DNA of 64,000 nucleotides from assembly GCA_025642075.2 (NCBI GenBank), contig JAODUO010000043.1, positions 293,501 through 357,500 on the forward strand. Direction: 5' to 3'. This DNA comes from Ridgeia piscesae. Its lineage: Eukaryota; Annelida; Polychaeta; Sabellida; Siboglinidae. The translations under genes and the position numbers were made by a program. Of this stretch, positions 35,134 to 47,951 are shown one piece after another (within the stretch, counting starts at the first letter, position 1; each line of letters starts with the position of its first letter). Below the pieces are notes generated by a model. That model made no database searches. It worked only from the letters and a program-made list of their open reading frames with translations, and had not been told where the DNA came from.

Positions 35134-38100
35134 ACCTGTACTGAGAATCTGAGGTGGCCTGTAACTGAGTGCAGGTGAGACTGCATCACAAACATAGTCA
35201 GGAAATGCTGCCATAAAGATAAATTTTTTAATAATGTTGAAAATAACGAACAATGCGAGTATTAATTTATTGATCGCTTAGACACATGCACAATGGCTGC
35301 ACATGTCTGGTAAATAAACAAACGACAATCAATGTTGTGCATTTGTGCTATCACCGGCCTGCAGAAGCTAGCGCAATTGATTGTAGCGCAAAGGCAATAG
35401 TAGTGTCATAAAACACTTAAACGCTATCAGCGGCATACACACATGTTCATGTCAGGCGGCAATATACTAAGTGCTTCATTTGTGTTCCACAAAAGCACAC
35501 ACAGTAGAACATGTCATTTTGTTGATGTTGGCAATAAACACCACTGTGAACAGTATGGGTGGGTCCATCATAGGGAATTTGTAATCTATGCGGTTCCTTT
35601 TACTAGGCACTTGTGCAAGATTTATCGATTGTGACAAATTAGATACAAATTATGAGAACACAGTGATGTACATACATCTTGTTTTATGATATTTGTTTAT
35701 GTGCTGTAATAAATAATATAATATGTGAAAATTATCAATCAAAGTACAATGATGTTTTACATTATTTCATCATAAGTAATGGATTAGGGTAATATGAACG
35801 TTATAAAAAAGGTTGTCATATCTTATTTAGTAGCACAGTAATACAGCACTAATAAAGTACAGAAGTATTGAGTCAACATCAACAATGTCCATCAAAGAAA
35901 TCGTTAGGAAATTCAAAATATCGATGTCATTTCAGTTGCAATTATTTATTATTAAGTAAATATATAAAATAATGATATTATTTTGTCTTTGCCCATCTAC
36001 TGTGTAACTGGTATAGTCAATAGGCTGATCAAGTCTGCATGCCAAAGTCTTGCTACAAGATTTTATGGCACAGAACAATAAGTAAGCAATATCTGCAATA
36101 TGTCAATTTTTTATTTTGCATAAAAAATAATGTTTATTTGTTAGGAGCAAATTACAAACGTTCAATCAGTCACTTTATCTTTAAAAAAACATTTCATCTG
36201 AAAGTGAATTCATATTAATAATTTAAGACTTTTGGCTCCAAGTAATTTCCCTAAGAGCATTCAAATGCATTTGCAAGGAATACTGTTGTTGCTATGACAA
36301 TACACCTGTAGATCGTTTAAAAAATATCTGATTAGAATAAAAGTAGCTTCATGTCCATTGTGGAGAATAGTTGCCTCCATTTTATGTAGTGTATTCATAG
36401 GATTCTGAATATTATTTTGATCATACTTACAAGTGGTGTTAATGAAGTGTACATACCTTGGTAGTGGTGATTGGAGAATATGGTTATACTGTACTTGTAA
36501 TTTTATATGCCAAAGTTTTGGAAATGATCCACTTGCACTAGGAATTTTACAAATACATGTATATAAGAATTTTTTACCTAGAACTGTTATCTGAACAGTG
36601 GTGCTGGGCTGATGTAGCAAAATGCATAAAGTTTGTTATTGTGAATTGTGGTATTTAGATTATTAATTGCTATAGACACCAATTTACTTGTGTTTTGCAA
36701 GTCATGAGCTGCACATGGACAGTATTTGGTTATGCAAATGCCTTTGTGGTTCTGTAGACATCTGTCTTTGATAAAAACATTGCCCTTTTCATTAGATGAA
36801 TCGGGATTATTTAGATCACTTGCTTTTAGAATTAACCCAACTTACAGCACTTTTTTATTGGTCCCACACATGACAACCTGGCACAGTTGTTTAATAAATA
36901 AAAAATTGTTATTAATTGTAGGTGCAATTGTTAGTCTTATTCAACAAAATATTAGTTTTAGTGGGAGACACAGAAAGAAATGTTCATGACTGTTTGTTTT
37001 TGTTTCCTCAGGTTCAGTTACAGATATTAAATATGGTTAACTGTTTTCTGGCAACAGAATCTTACATCCAAGGGAATTTTTTAGATTGGACTTTATCCTG
37101 AATTTGTAAGAACATTTCAAGTAAGCAACACGTCTTGAGTCCTGAAAGGATTCCCATGCTACACATGGCACATCCGTTGTTTCACTTTGCCCGCACGGTC
37201 TGGCAACTGGCGAGACTCATTTTTTCCTTGATTAAACACAGACAGGAAGCCGAGTTCTTCAACTCGGCAGATTTTGCTATACCTACATAAAACAGCAGCG
37301 TCCACCTAATTGTACAGAGCCAGGAAGCTTTTTCAGCGCCTGTGCTAATATCGCTGGTGGTGGAATTGACGGCAGGTTTTATTGAAGGCAGCATGGCAGG
37401 ACGATGACTCACAACGCCAAATACCAACTGGTGCTTCTGGCAGAAGTCTGAGCCAGCTGGGATGAGACGCTGAGAGGACCACAACCTGGGGGCATTAATC
37501 AACTAATGAAAAGTGGCAGCAGCCATCATGTTTTCCACAGCCACCTAAGGCTATTTTCGCCATGTCTTTCTATCAAGATTTTCTGACACAGGTGCCGTGT
37601 TGTTATCGTTTAGACAGGTCTTGTGGAAACTTGCAAAAAATTCATTGTTTCCCAGTAGAAACATGGTGGATTTTATTGTACGTTCTTACACATTTCTTTG
37701 CAGTATATTTATTTAATTATTGATTGATCGTAAATAAAATTATAGTATAAAGAAATTTCTGCAGTTGCATTGAGTTTTGGTTTTGCTCCAAGCGTGACAC
37801 AGCAAATTATGACATCAAACTGTTGTTGCTGTCATATGCCCATTGATCAGTTACATATTTTGTTGTACATCGATGTCATAACCCTGATTAATGGTGCAGG
37901 ATTCTGTTTGGCAACTGAGCCGATAGGAAAATGTATATTAACGCAAAATAAAATATTTGACAGCATGGAGCTGAAGGCTGTTAATGTGATAAAATAATCT
38001 GACATTTCGAACATTTGAAAATGTGATTATACTGTTGGAGACTAATAGCATTATTCCTGTTCCAAGAATTGTTTTTCTTTGTTGGATATATAAAACATTG

Positions 38101-41096
38101 ACACTTGGACGTGGATGTTGTTAATCTGTCATCTATTGCATGTCACCAACAGTGCTTTCATGTTTTACTGGGTATATGCAACTCACAAGCCTTTTGTAAT
38201 TAACAGTGCCAGTATCGTGGCAACTATTACTAAGGGTATTTTCTATTAATATAGCTGTGTGGCATTCTGCAGGTCACATGACTGTGGGTGTTCTGGGCAG
38301 ACACTGCCAAGAAATATGTTTTCTTCCATTCCAGTTGTTGCATGGGCAGGTGAATGATCCCAAACTTCAAAGTTGTCTTTCTTCTGCAAAGCAACTTTTC
38401 AAAGGCAACTTTTCAAAATATGAAAAGGTACCAAGTGTACCAGATGTTGAGCTAGTGCAGTATCTAATTGTAAAACACAAGAACGTGACATATAATTGCT
38501 ATGAAAACATGATAAACATCACTTGTCTTTTTTACCAAAGTCAGTGTGATGTAACCTTGGTCAGTCAGCATCCACCATGTCCCTTTTCACTACACATTGA
38601 TGGAGCCAGCTGTAGGTAGATGTTGTATTCTGATAAAATGGCCTGGAATAAACACATTTCCATAAATAATTATTTTATTATCACATTTCTATGGCAAACG
38701 TGCAAAAAACGTTTTGGCCTTTGTTACCAGTCTTTCATTTCAGATTGGTAAGGTATCGTAGATGAGATCCAAAGGTCTGTTTATCTGAAAACCAGCAAAA
38801 TGGCTATGGCATTTTGCGCTGAAATCCTTAAGTAGTGTTATATTTATGCTTCCAGTACTGTGAAAAGTGTTATCATCTAACTGCAAATTGATTTTCCAGC
38901 TTCTGATTCTCTGAATGTCTCCCATACATTTGCAATTTTATTGGAGATAAGCACAATTTATAGGCAGACATAATTTGAGAGGTTCAGTCAGCACACTGTG
39001 CAATGGTCAGGTATCTTCGGTAGTGAGAGGTGTGATACTAGATGTTTAGTACTGCGCAGTGCATCTAGCAGGGGATAGTTTGTGTGGCATTCTGTAGTAT
39101 CAGTTTAGTATGTTAGTAGTGTCCTCCATGTACACAATGTGGCCTGGTCTTCTATTCTACAATATGGTATAACTGGTATTGCAATAAGAATAAGCAACCG
39201 AGCCAAGAACAGGAGATGTTTTCCTTTGTCGATGTGTACCGTGTTGTCAGGTTGACTTTGCTCTGTGTATGTTTCAACTGTCCTGTTGATTTTCATCCCA
39301 CAAAAGCAGGTTATATAGAAACTTTATGTTCAATACATTCAGTATTTACCCATATCTTATAGAAATTGTAGGCATAGATTATGCATAGTTCTGGCATTCT
39401 GGGTTCTCATAAATCCATGTTACTCAGGAAAATATGCCATATTGTTAATAACCTTTGCGCACAATTTGCATTTAATGAGTGATTAAATTATGTAATGGTA
39501 TATTTTTGATCAAATGCAAAATGTGGTTAGAAAATAACACAAAAATTTACAATTCTAAAATAAACTGTAGTCCGCTTGTTATCCTTCATAAGGGCTGAAA
39601 ACACACCTTGTGTTTATTGACAGTTACTCCCATATCTACCTATAATCTCTTGTTTCAACACCTCTATGTATACAACGTGCAGTATAATTACAACTAGTTC
39701 CCGCACAAAATATTATCACATAAAATATTGTCAGATAAAACACTGTGGATAAAATTGAAATGTGAGCCGAGAAACCACAGATGCTTTGTTGAGAGTTTGT
39801 CCGAGATTATGACATGGCCAGACGGCAGGATGGGACGGAAGATGAACCAGGCAGACACACAGACAACATAATGAAGCCAATCATTATTACACATCATACA
39901 GTGACTGGGCAAAGCAGAGCCGCTAATGAGGTCAGTCGAGCTGATTACCTGCAAGTCTTATCCTTGCTATATAATCGACGCAAATCTGCTGCCGGTTTGA
40001 ACTAAAACTGACAGACCGACAGACACACATCAAATTATTTCAGTTAAGGTAAATTTGAGCAATAATCATTACAATAGACAATTAAAAAATGGAGATTGTC
40101 AGGTGTGTCAGATGATTATTAACAGGAAGTGGTCTGAATAGAACGAATCAACTTCAAAGGATTTTCTGACAATTGGCTTGTTTACAAAGTCTGTTGCTTG
40201 TTTACAGTTTGAGCATTTCATGGATGCAGCTTCCTGGCGTAGTAAATGCAATTTAGAAAGTCGTGTTCCTTGTGTATTCATTCCAGTGTCAATGCCAGTA
40301 TAGAAATAAATATTATCGAATGAGGAATGGATACTGCATCTTTAATGAAACTGATAATACTGATGGCCACCTCTTGTGTACTAGATAGCCCACGAGAACA
40401 CACGATTACAATAAGGCTGTAATGCTTGACAGTGGCCACGGCCCGGCTGCAGCTAATCAGTTTTCAATCAAGCAAAAATTATGCAAACCAACTGCTTCAG
40501 CCAGCCTCAGAGTTTCGCGCTGCCATGGCGATGCATGGTTCGGGTAAATGCAATTTTGTTGCGGGACTGAGGCGATGATGGGCCACAAGTGATGACCACA
40601 TGGATCGAACTGACCACACTAACTGCATCAGTCCTCAGTGGCTATATATAGTTTGGTATTGCAAATGCCACCAGAGGGCAGCACACAGGTGTAACTCGCC
40701 ACGTGGAGCAGATCACTGTCATAATTCAGAGCACGTGATATAAATTAATGAAATGTCGGTGATTTTGCATTTGTATCCCCTTAAAAAAATTCTTATTTTG
40801 GTTATAGGAAAACATTTCTGAACAGGGAAATGTGCTTGAGGATTACAACTGTTTCCTGTTGCTAGAGCTGAATATCAGATTATAGTAGAAAAAAAACTGG
40901 GCTTGTCAGCAATGGAAGGATTCCATGCATATGTAGACAATGTCTTGTTTCTGGCAGTATACTGCAGGGTACAGTGCCACTGTTGGTTATCTTCAGAAGT
41001 ATTTGGCAAACATTCACAGACCTGTGAGTGTGAGATGGGGTACAACAGGTTGTTCATATGGTCAAATCAAAATAACTATTTTGCATACAGCACTTG
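35134..41096. other. 6 kb without recognised gene
   Basis: Isolated frames (38206-38619 plus, 137 codons; 36620-36261 minus, 119; 37502-37182 minus, 106) show no family motif and no splice context. They fit chance expectation. Moderately GC-rich blocks near 37180-37500 and 40440-40620 rich in ATTA, TAATGA and CAATCA words could be non-coding regulatory elements, but this cannot be tested from one sequence. Confidence 0.4.
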
Positions 41097-41158
41097 ACTG
41101 TTAATGTTAACATGGTCACGTATGGAGACTGTTAATGTTAACGTGGTCACCTATGGAC
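41097..41158. repeat. 31-bp tandem duplication with GTTAAC palindromes
   Basis: Copies at 41097-41127 and 41128-41158 share ACTGTTAATGTTAAC, TGGTCAC and TATGGA, with about three differences. Confidence 0.9.
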
Positions 41159-41249
41159 AAATAAAATAATTATGTATCCAATACTTCATGTGGCATATCT
41201 AAAATGATGACATAAAATTGCAAATGCCTGTCTGTTTGTGGTTAGGCCC

Positions 41250-41690
41250 CTGGATGGATTTAGGCCCTCTGAAGGGGTCAGGGCCTGGATGTGATACCTT
41301 CTGATGGAGTCAGGCCCTCAGATATAGTCAGGCCCTCAGGTTGAGTCAGGCCCTCAGGTTGAGTCAGGCCCTCAGGTTGAGTCAGGCCCCTCAGGTTGAA
41401 TCAGGCCCCTCAGGTTGAGTCAGGCCATCAGGTTGAGTCAGGCCATCAGGTTGAGTCAGGCCCTCACATTGAGTCAGGCCCTCGGGTTGAATCAGGCCTT
41501 CAGGTTGAGTCAGGCCATCAGGTTGAGTCAGGCCATCAGGTTGAGTCAGGCCATCAGGTTGAGTCAGGCCCCTCAGGTTGAATCAGGCCCCTCAGGTTGA
41601 ATCAGGCCATCAGGTTGAGTCAGGCCCTCATGTTGAGTCAGGCCCTCAGGTTGAATCAGGCCATCAGGTTGAGTCAGGCCATCATGGATG
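41250..41690. repeat. 18/19-bp minisatellite, about 22 copies
   Basis: The unit is GTTGAGTCAGGCCCTCAG with variants CCATCAG and CCCCTCAG (19 bp). The left 70 bp is a diverged leader. Inside each unit CTCA-N3-TGAG forms a small dyad. The open plus frames (VESGHQ repeats) follow from the period and are not supported as coding. Confidence 0.95.
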
Positions 41691-44600
41691 GAATAGAAGC
41701 ATTTGAACATGATAATATCTATCATAAATTCTAATCTGTTGCAATTAAATAATTGCTAACATTGTACTTCCTGATTAAAGTTTCATAATAATAATAACGG
41801 ATGTAGTCATTGTGTAACAACACTTGCTAATTGGTGTACATTTCACTGGTTGTGTCGAATAATCCCATCCATATTGGTCACCCAGTGTACAATTGAACTT
41901 CAATATTGAAGCAGACACTAGAACGGTACTATGGATTGATTGAGTTGGAAATCAAAGTCACGTGACATAACTGTGTATCCACACTTAATATTCACCATGC
42001 ATCGATTAGATAAGGCTTGTTAATTGGCACCAAATGTGGTAAGATGATGTCCACATATTGGCCAATTACAGGTGCTTGTATCATGTTACCCTGACAATGG
42101 TCTTGCGGAAAAACCTGTACCGTGTGGCACGGTGTTGTTGCTCCTACACTTGCAGTCCATTGCTTGGCTTCCTGTTGCTAATGTTACTAATGTTGATTTC
42201 TGTTTTTCAATATCACCACCAAATTTCCTGCTCACAGACATAAATAGAATTCGTGCAAGTGGAGTTATTGCGTTTACTTGGGTTATTGCATTTACTGCTG
42301 CTTCACCTGAAGACAGATGTAAACATACAAACATGTGCATCGGTCATTAAGCTTGCCAATTTGTCAGTGCTTATAAATAATGTTTTTTGTTCATGTAAAA
42401 TTATTCTTTTCACCGGCTGTCAGTTTGATCTTGTGATAAGAGGCCCTGTGGTTAATGTATTAAATTTTATTGAAGCGTGTCACTAATGGCCGGTCTAGTG
42501 GGATGAAATCAAGATGTTTGTCGCAGGTTGCAAGACCAGTGTACTGATGTTTACCAAAGATGTCAACGATGAGAGTTCTACCTAGGGAAAATGTGCTACT
42601 AGATTGGGAGAATACATGACTTATTATGTGGTCATGGTCACATTTACTGCAGCTTCAGTAGTGATTGTTGTGACTTGTAAGTTGTAATTGTCCTCAGGTG
42701 GTTGTGTTCACTTCCATATGAATCGTAGCAGTCACTCCAATCTTCTGCCTTTAAAAACCCTTTGATATTAAATTAATTGCTTAAAATTGTTACAAATTTT
42801 CAGTTTGCTCCTAACATATAGATACATTAATACAAACTATTGCTGTTATTTCTAATAATGTTCTGTGCTACTGCACATCAAGTATCAAATCAAGAAGACT
42901 TATGGGCTATGATAGAATAATATTGCAATTGTCCCCCACTTTCGGTACATGAAAATGCATCGCGTAAGCGTTTCAGCTGCCTGACAGCCCAGAATCATTC
43001 ACCATATAGGTTGCAATTAAACTTTTTCTAGTTTTAATAGAATCTCCGCACTAATCTGTCCACTGTCAGATCAGCGGCTAATCCGCCTGGCAGCGTGAGG
43101 ACAGTCGGGGAGAGAGGTGTTTGAAAAAAAGACAGCGGATGAATAATATATGTGACGTTGTCTGTGGAGCCTACCCATGACACGGTGCCATATGTAGTGA
43201 CCCTAGACCACCCCCGTGTCGCTGCTTGACCTGTCTGGGTTGTCTGGACGCTGTGGTCAGTCTGGTGTCTGGTGCTAATAGACACTGTTGGCATCCGCCA
43301 TAAAGCAGATAGCAGTCGTCTCACCACTGTATGCATTGGCGCTGATGTTTCCTGACACTTGGGTAATGTGCGGAGTCGCATTAAAAGATGCGCGGCCGGC
43401 CGCTGACAACCACAGCAGACTGGCTTCGTGGTCGCCGCCTTCCGTCGTATTAGCTGGGTAGCTGACAGGCCGACTGTTTGCGAATCGATAGTAGAGCACT
43501 GGCCGGCGGACAGCCGTGACAAGAGGACGACGAACACAGCGGCACTCATGCGCACATCTGCACATGGCGGGTGTCGTCGGCAGACGTGCAACAATTGTGT
43601 TTATTGCGTAGATTAGATTGAAGGGAAGGTGTGGGACTGCGAAGCGTCTGTCGGCCGTCCGCCGGTGTTTACACTGTCGGGTGATGACGAGAGGCTGAGC
43701 CAATCAGACGCCCCGTGCCTGCCGCCACTGCCTACTGCAGTCAGGAGCCTGACTGCTTCATATTGATATTACCAAGTGATTATGGATGTTGGCCAGTTAA
43801 TGTTTGTGTGCCCGTCACAAGTGGGTTGTGTCGCGTCTCCACCGTCACCGCACGCAATGGATACCCTACCCTCAAGCTGGCATTGAGCTAGTGGTGGGAT
43901 GGCAGGAGTGTGAGGCCCCCCCTGGACCCACGTGTGATGAGGGAGTCTGGGCTGACGCAGACACTGGATGCTGGCCCTGTTGTGAGGTGGCACGGCACAC
44001 AATACCACTGGATCTCCCGTCACTGATGTGATCTATGCGGATAGTACGAAGACGTAGACGGGAATATTACTAGAAGGCACATCTGAAGCCTTGTATCGCC
44101 AGCGTCATGTGATGAATGTTTGTGTTGGCTGTTCAAAGTGGACCTTCCTGTCACCACACGGATTATAGATCTCTCTCAGACTTTGGTTCTCGTCTCCGCC
44201 GGTGCTATGACACTGGCTGCGGCACTGGATTAAGGTAAAGTGGATGTGTACATTAAACATTTAAATTCGCTTCACCAAATAGTAATTAATTCCATAAGTG
44301 AAGCAGTTAACCCTGTAACGCTGGAGCTTAGCAGTCATGCTTGAGTTCATTGATGTATTCTCGTGGGAATTACTACTTAACCGGGATAGAATGCCAATAA
44401 CTATCATAACAGCAGGCGTGAGTCAAGTCACGTTTGAATGGAAGTGATGATTTGAGGGTTGAAGGCAGTTGTGACAGCAGATGATGGCGGCCTGTGATGT
44501 TTGAAGGAAACCCCCTAGACTTCTGTCTATGCATGTTGTGCATGTTGTGCTGACATACTGGTGTATCAGATGTGATTATTAATAATGTATCCCTCATGCC

Positions 44601-47600
44601 ATTTGCACGAGACATGGGTGGAATATGACGTGAGGTTGGGCCCAGCTGTCCCTGCCTTCTCCTCTTTCATCCAGATGAGATGCAATCTAACCTGACATTA
44701 CTGTTGTGCACTTGCACGTCACTCTTGGTGTGATTCGCGACCAGAACGCTGTCGTGAATCAAGTTTGATCGAGGTCCTACTACATCAGTGGCATGGCAGT
44801 ATCGCCCAGTGTTGGATACATTACACGAGACATTCTATTAATTTACCTCAATCATTTATATGCAGATGGAGCTGGAACGTAATCCAGGTTTCCTGTCCTG
44901 AGCGAGTGAACATGTACATTCGCTGTGGGATCAGCTCCGCCAATGTATTGCAGGTTAAACACACCGTCTACTTGTGCCAGGTTCTCAGTCATATTGATCA
45001 CTCAAGTCAGGCAACTTCAAATAAGCACACGTGTACATGTTAAAATGGCCACATGACAATTCTGGTCTTCAAAACGTGAAATCATAAATTAGATTGGAGT
45101 TTATAATAATATTGAATAGTTTTTTTAAATATTGACATTATCATTTCATAATTACATGTATGACAAATAGAAAATGTGAGGACTATGAATATGTAAAGGA
45201 ACAGTTGTGAAGGCCAGCCGTGTACACGCTGTAGGTTATATATGTGGAAGTGTTCATTTCCACAGGCGATTAAAAACAAATTGAAAACAAATGATCTACT
45301 GATTGTATAAACGATGTTGAAAATGAAAAATCCCTTCAAGATTAACACAACAATTTGGACTGTTGCTAAGTCAAATTTGGGCTGTTTGGAGGAAACCTGC
45401 AGAGACCTGAAATGCGTCCTTGTCCACCTGCCTTCTGAAGGTTTTGCTCTGGATAGAATATAGTTAGTCAAGTTAATTCTCATTGCAAGATTAAGGTTGT
45501 GCCACTACACCAACTGGAAAGCAAACTACCAGTACGCTGGATCAAACATACAATTCTGTGGCAAAGTCACTAGACAAACCCATGCCACATAAAATTGACA
45601 AGTATATTTTGGCAGCAGTACTAGCTAGTAGCTAGTAGCTAGTAGCTACTACCAGTAGATGGAAAGGCAGGCGGCTGCAGAAGACTGCTCAATAATGCAG
45701 CATCTGATGGAACAGGGCCATTTCTACTCAGGCGCTGTGTAGTGTTAATTAAGGTGTTAATTACAGTGCTGGTGTAAGTAGTAATGCACAGTTTGTGTCG
45801 CTGCCATTCACTGGACCTGTGTATGTCAGTCTCACTGCCAAGACAACCTCCGTCTCGTTTCTATATTCGCATGTTTATTCGTGCCTAAACTTGATACCCA
45901 GTGCAGTGTCTCTGTTTAGGTCTAGCACAGGTAAACTCAAGGAAGTGAAACAGGAGCAGGCTCCAGGGAGGCTCTGTGGTGCTGCTGCCTCTTGGCTTCA
46001 GCGGTGGCGACAGATGTAACACAAAGTCTGGTGAAGCAGCAGCTTGAAAGCATCCAAACACAGTCGTGTCAGATCTGTGGTGGTGAAACCATAGATTCGA
46101 CTTTAATCCATAGTATAATCCATTAATTTTTTTATTAATTAACAAGGCCATAGAATTTATGTTTTGATGAATTGTTACGCAACTTATGTCATGTGTCAAC
46201 GTCTACTAGGCTGGTTACATCAAACTAAATTCGATAGGTTTAATCAGGAATGTGATTTAGTGATTAGCATCATAACGATTATACAGAAAGTAGTAGTCTG
46301 TAATTTAATTTATAATTGTCTGGTGAATATTTAACGTTGTAAATAAAATAATTTTATACAAATCTGTGTTAAAATGTAGATATTAAAATTCTTCCAAAAG
46401 TAAAAACCTGTTGTGCGAAATATGGAAGAATGGTGGGTATGTAAAGATGACAGTGCATAATGTTTTCCCAAATGTGTCTTGCTGTAAACTGTCATCACTG
46501 ATCTGTCAGCACTATGGACCACTGGGAGACTTAAGCACAGCCTTGTTTATGAATGTGCAACAACCTGGCTGTAAGCTGATCATCTACCATCCCTGTGGGA
46601 CATAGCTTACGCTACCTGCGATAACAAAGTGTTATGTGCCTCGATGAAGAACTGATATATTTCAGAAATCGTGTCATAAGTGCCTGCCATTGGTAGTAGG
46701 CATAGACTTGTTTTGACCTTTTTTTCCTACATTTTATTAATTGTAGTGATTTTTTGGCTGAATTTGTATAACTTATTTTTGTGTGTTTTAAAAATATGTC
46801 TACATTCTTTGTATTGTATTTCATGTTTAAAATAATTGTAAAAAATGTGCCCTCGTTGATTTGTTTTCTAATTCTAAGGTAACAAATCATTTAAATAACT
46901 GACAGAAGGTATTTTGATGTCTAGTTGCTTTTTAATTTAAGTGTAAAAAGCAGTATACAACTTGCCAAGTCTGTGCTGAATACCCTCACACAAACCTTTA
47001 GGAGTGAAAATCGGTGTTAATAAAAATAGGGCATTTTCATGAATTGATATTAAAAAATCAAAGCATTAGTTATTAAATAAGCTATGATTGGTCTCACTCT
47101 GGTATCAAAAATAACCGAAAAGTAAATGAAGGCAACCCTGCTAAGGTATTGGCTGATGTGACAACTGCGACAAAGTTCCACTTCATCCTTGCTTGACTAA
47201 ATAAAATATTTACCATCCATGCATGAGGATGGATCTCACCAGTCATGCTTTTTCCTGATGTCAGATGCAGTTCAGTGACCATTAGGAACGTTTTATGATA
47301 AATAATACATTTATAGGTAAGTTCTGGTGTTCCATTGATCCAAAACGGAACCAGGCACATCGATAACAGCTCATTGCCAACACCATTAATGCAGCATACA
47401 CCAAAATCTCACTCAACAATTTGCAGGAAATGACCACAAATAATCTGAATATAAATTGTTAAGTGGCACATTGATGTATGACTTCATTTTTATGAACTCA
47501 GGTCATTTTACAAAAAATTATTACACCCCGTAGATGCAAACTTCTTTCATGAAGATAAAAATCACTAATCAGTGCCAGGACCATGCAATATTACCATAGA

Positions 47601-47949
47601 GAGGCTTTTGTGAGGGAGAGTCTCATGGCTTGGCTCATCAATAGGATGTCATTACTGAGTTTCAGAAGTAACTGTTATAAGATTATACAGATTACCATTG
47701 CGGACAGGTGTCTGCTCAGGCAAGTTTTATTGTACCATGTCAAATATGAACATATGTTATTATAAAGTAATTTGTGCGAGCATGACTGTGACTAGTGATT
47801 TGGACTTTGGAGAGGTGTCTGTACAGTACACATTCTCTTCCTGATACTGTGTGGGGAAGGGATGGGGTAGACAGATCGGACTGTTCATTCTACCCTCTCC
47901 TCCATCTACTACTCCCCCATTGTTTCCTTTGAATCTACGCACTTATTGT
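41691..47949. other. 6.2 kb without recognised gene, containing a GC-rich island
   Basis: Mostly AT-rich DNA. About 43040-44250 is clearly GC- and CpG-richer. It contains a minus-strand frame of 171 codons from an ATG at 43549 to a stop at 43034, beginning MSAAVFVVLLSRLSAG (signal-peptide-like). A second, overlapping minus frame (43703-43275, 142 codons) is equally open, so GC-driven stop depletion may explain both. A 133-codon minus frame at 45483-45082 has no motif. A short (AGCTAGT)n run lies near 45622-45652. Confidence 0.4.
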
Positions 47950-47951
47950 CC

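Noticed and set aside
38206..38619. 137-codon plus-strand frame
   Set aside because: It has no recognised motif, signal peptide or splice context, and in 64 kb of AT-rich DNA one frame of this size is plausible by chance.
45082..45483. 133-codon minus-strand frame with hydrophobic stretches
   Set aside because: AT-rich codons naturally give Phe, Ile and Leu runs. There is no family signature or supporting context.
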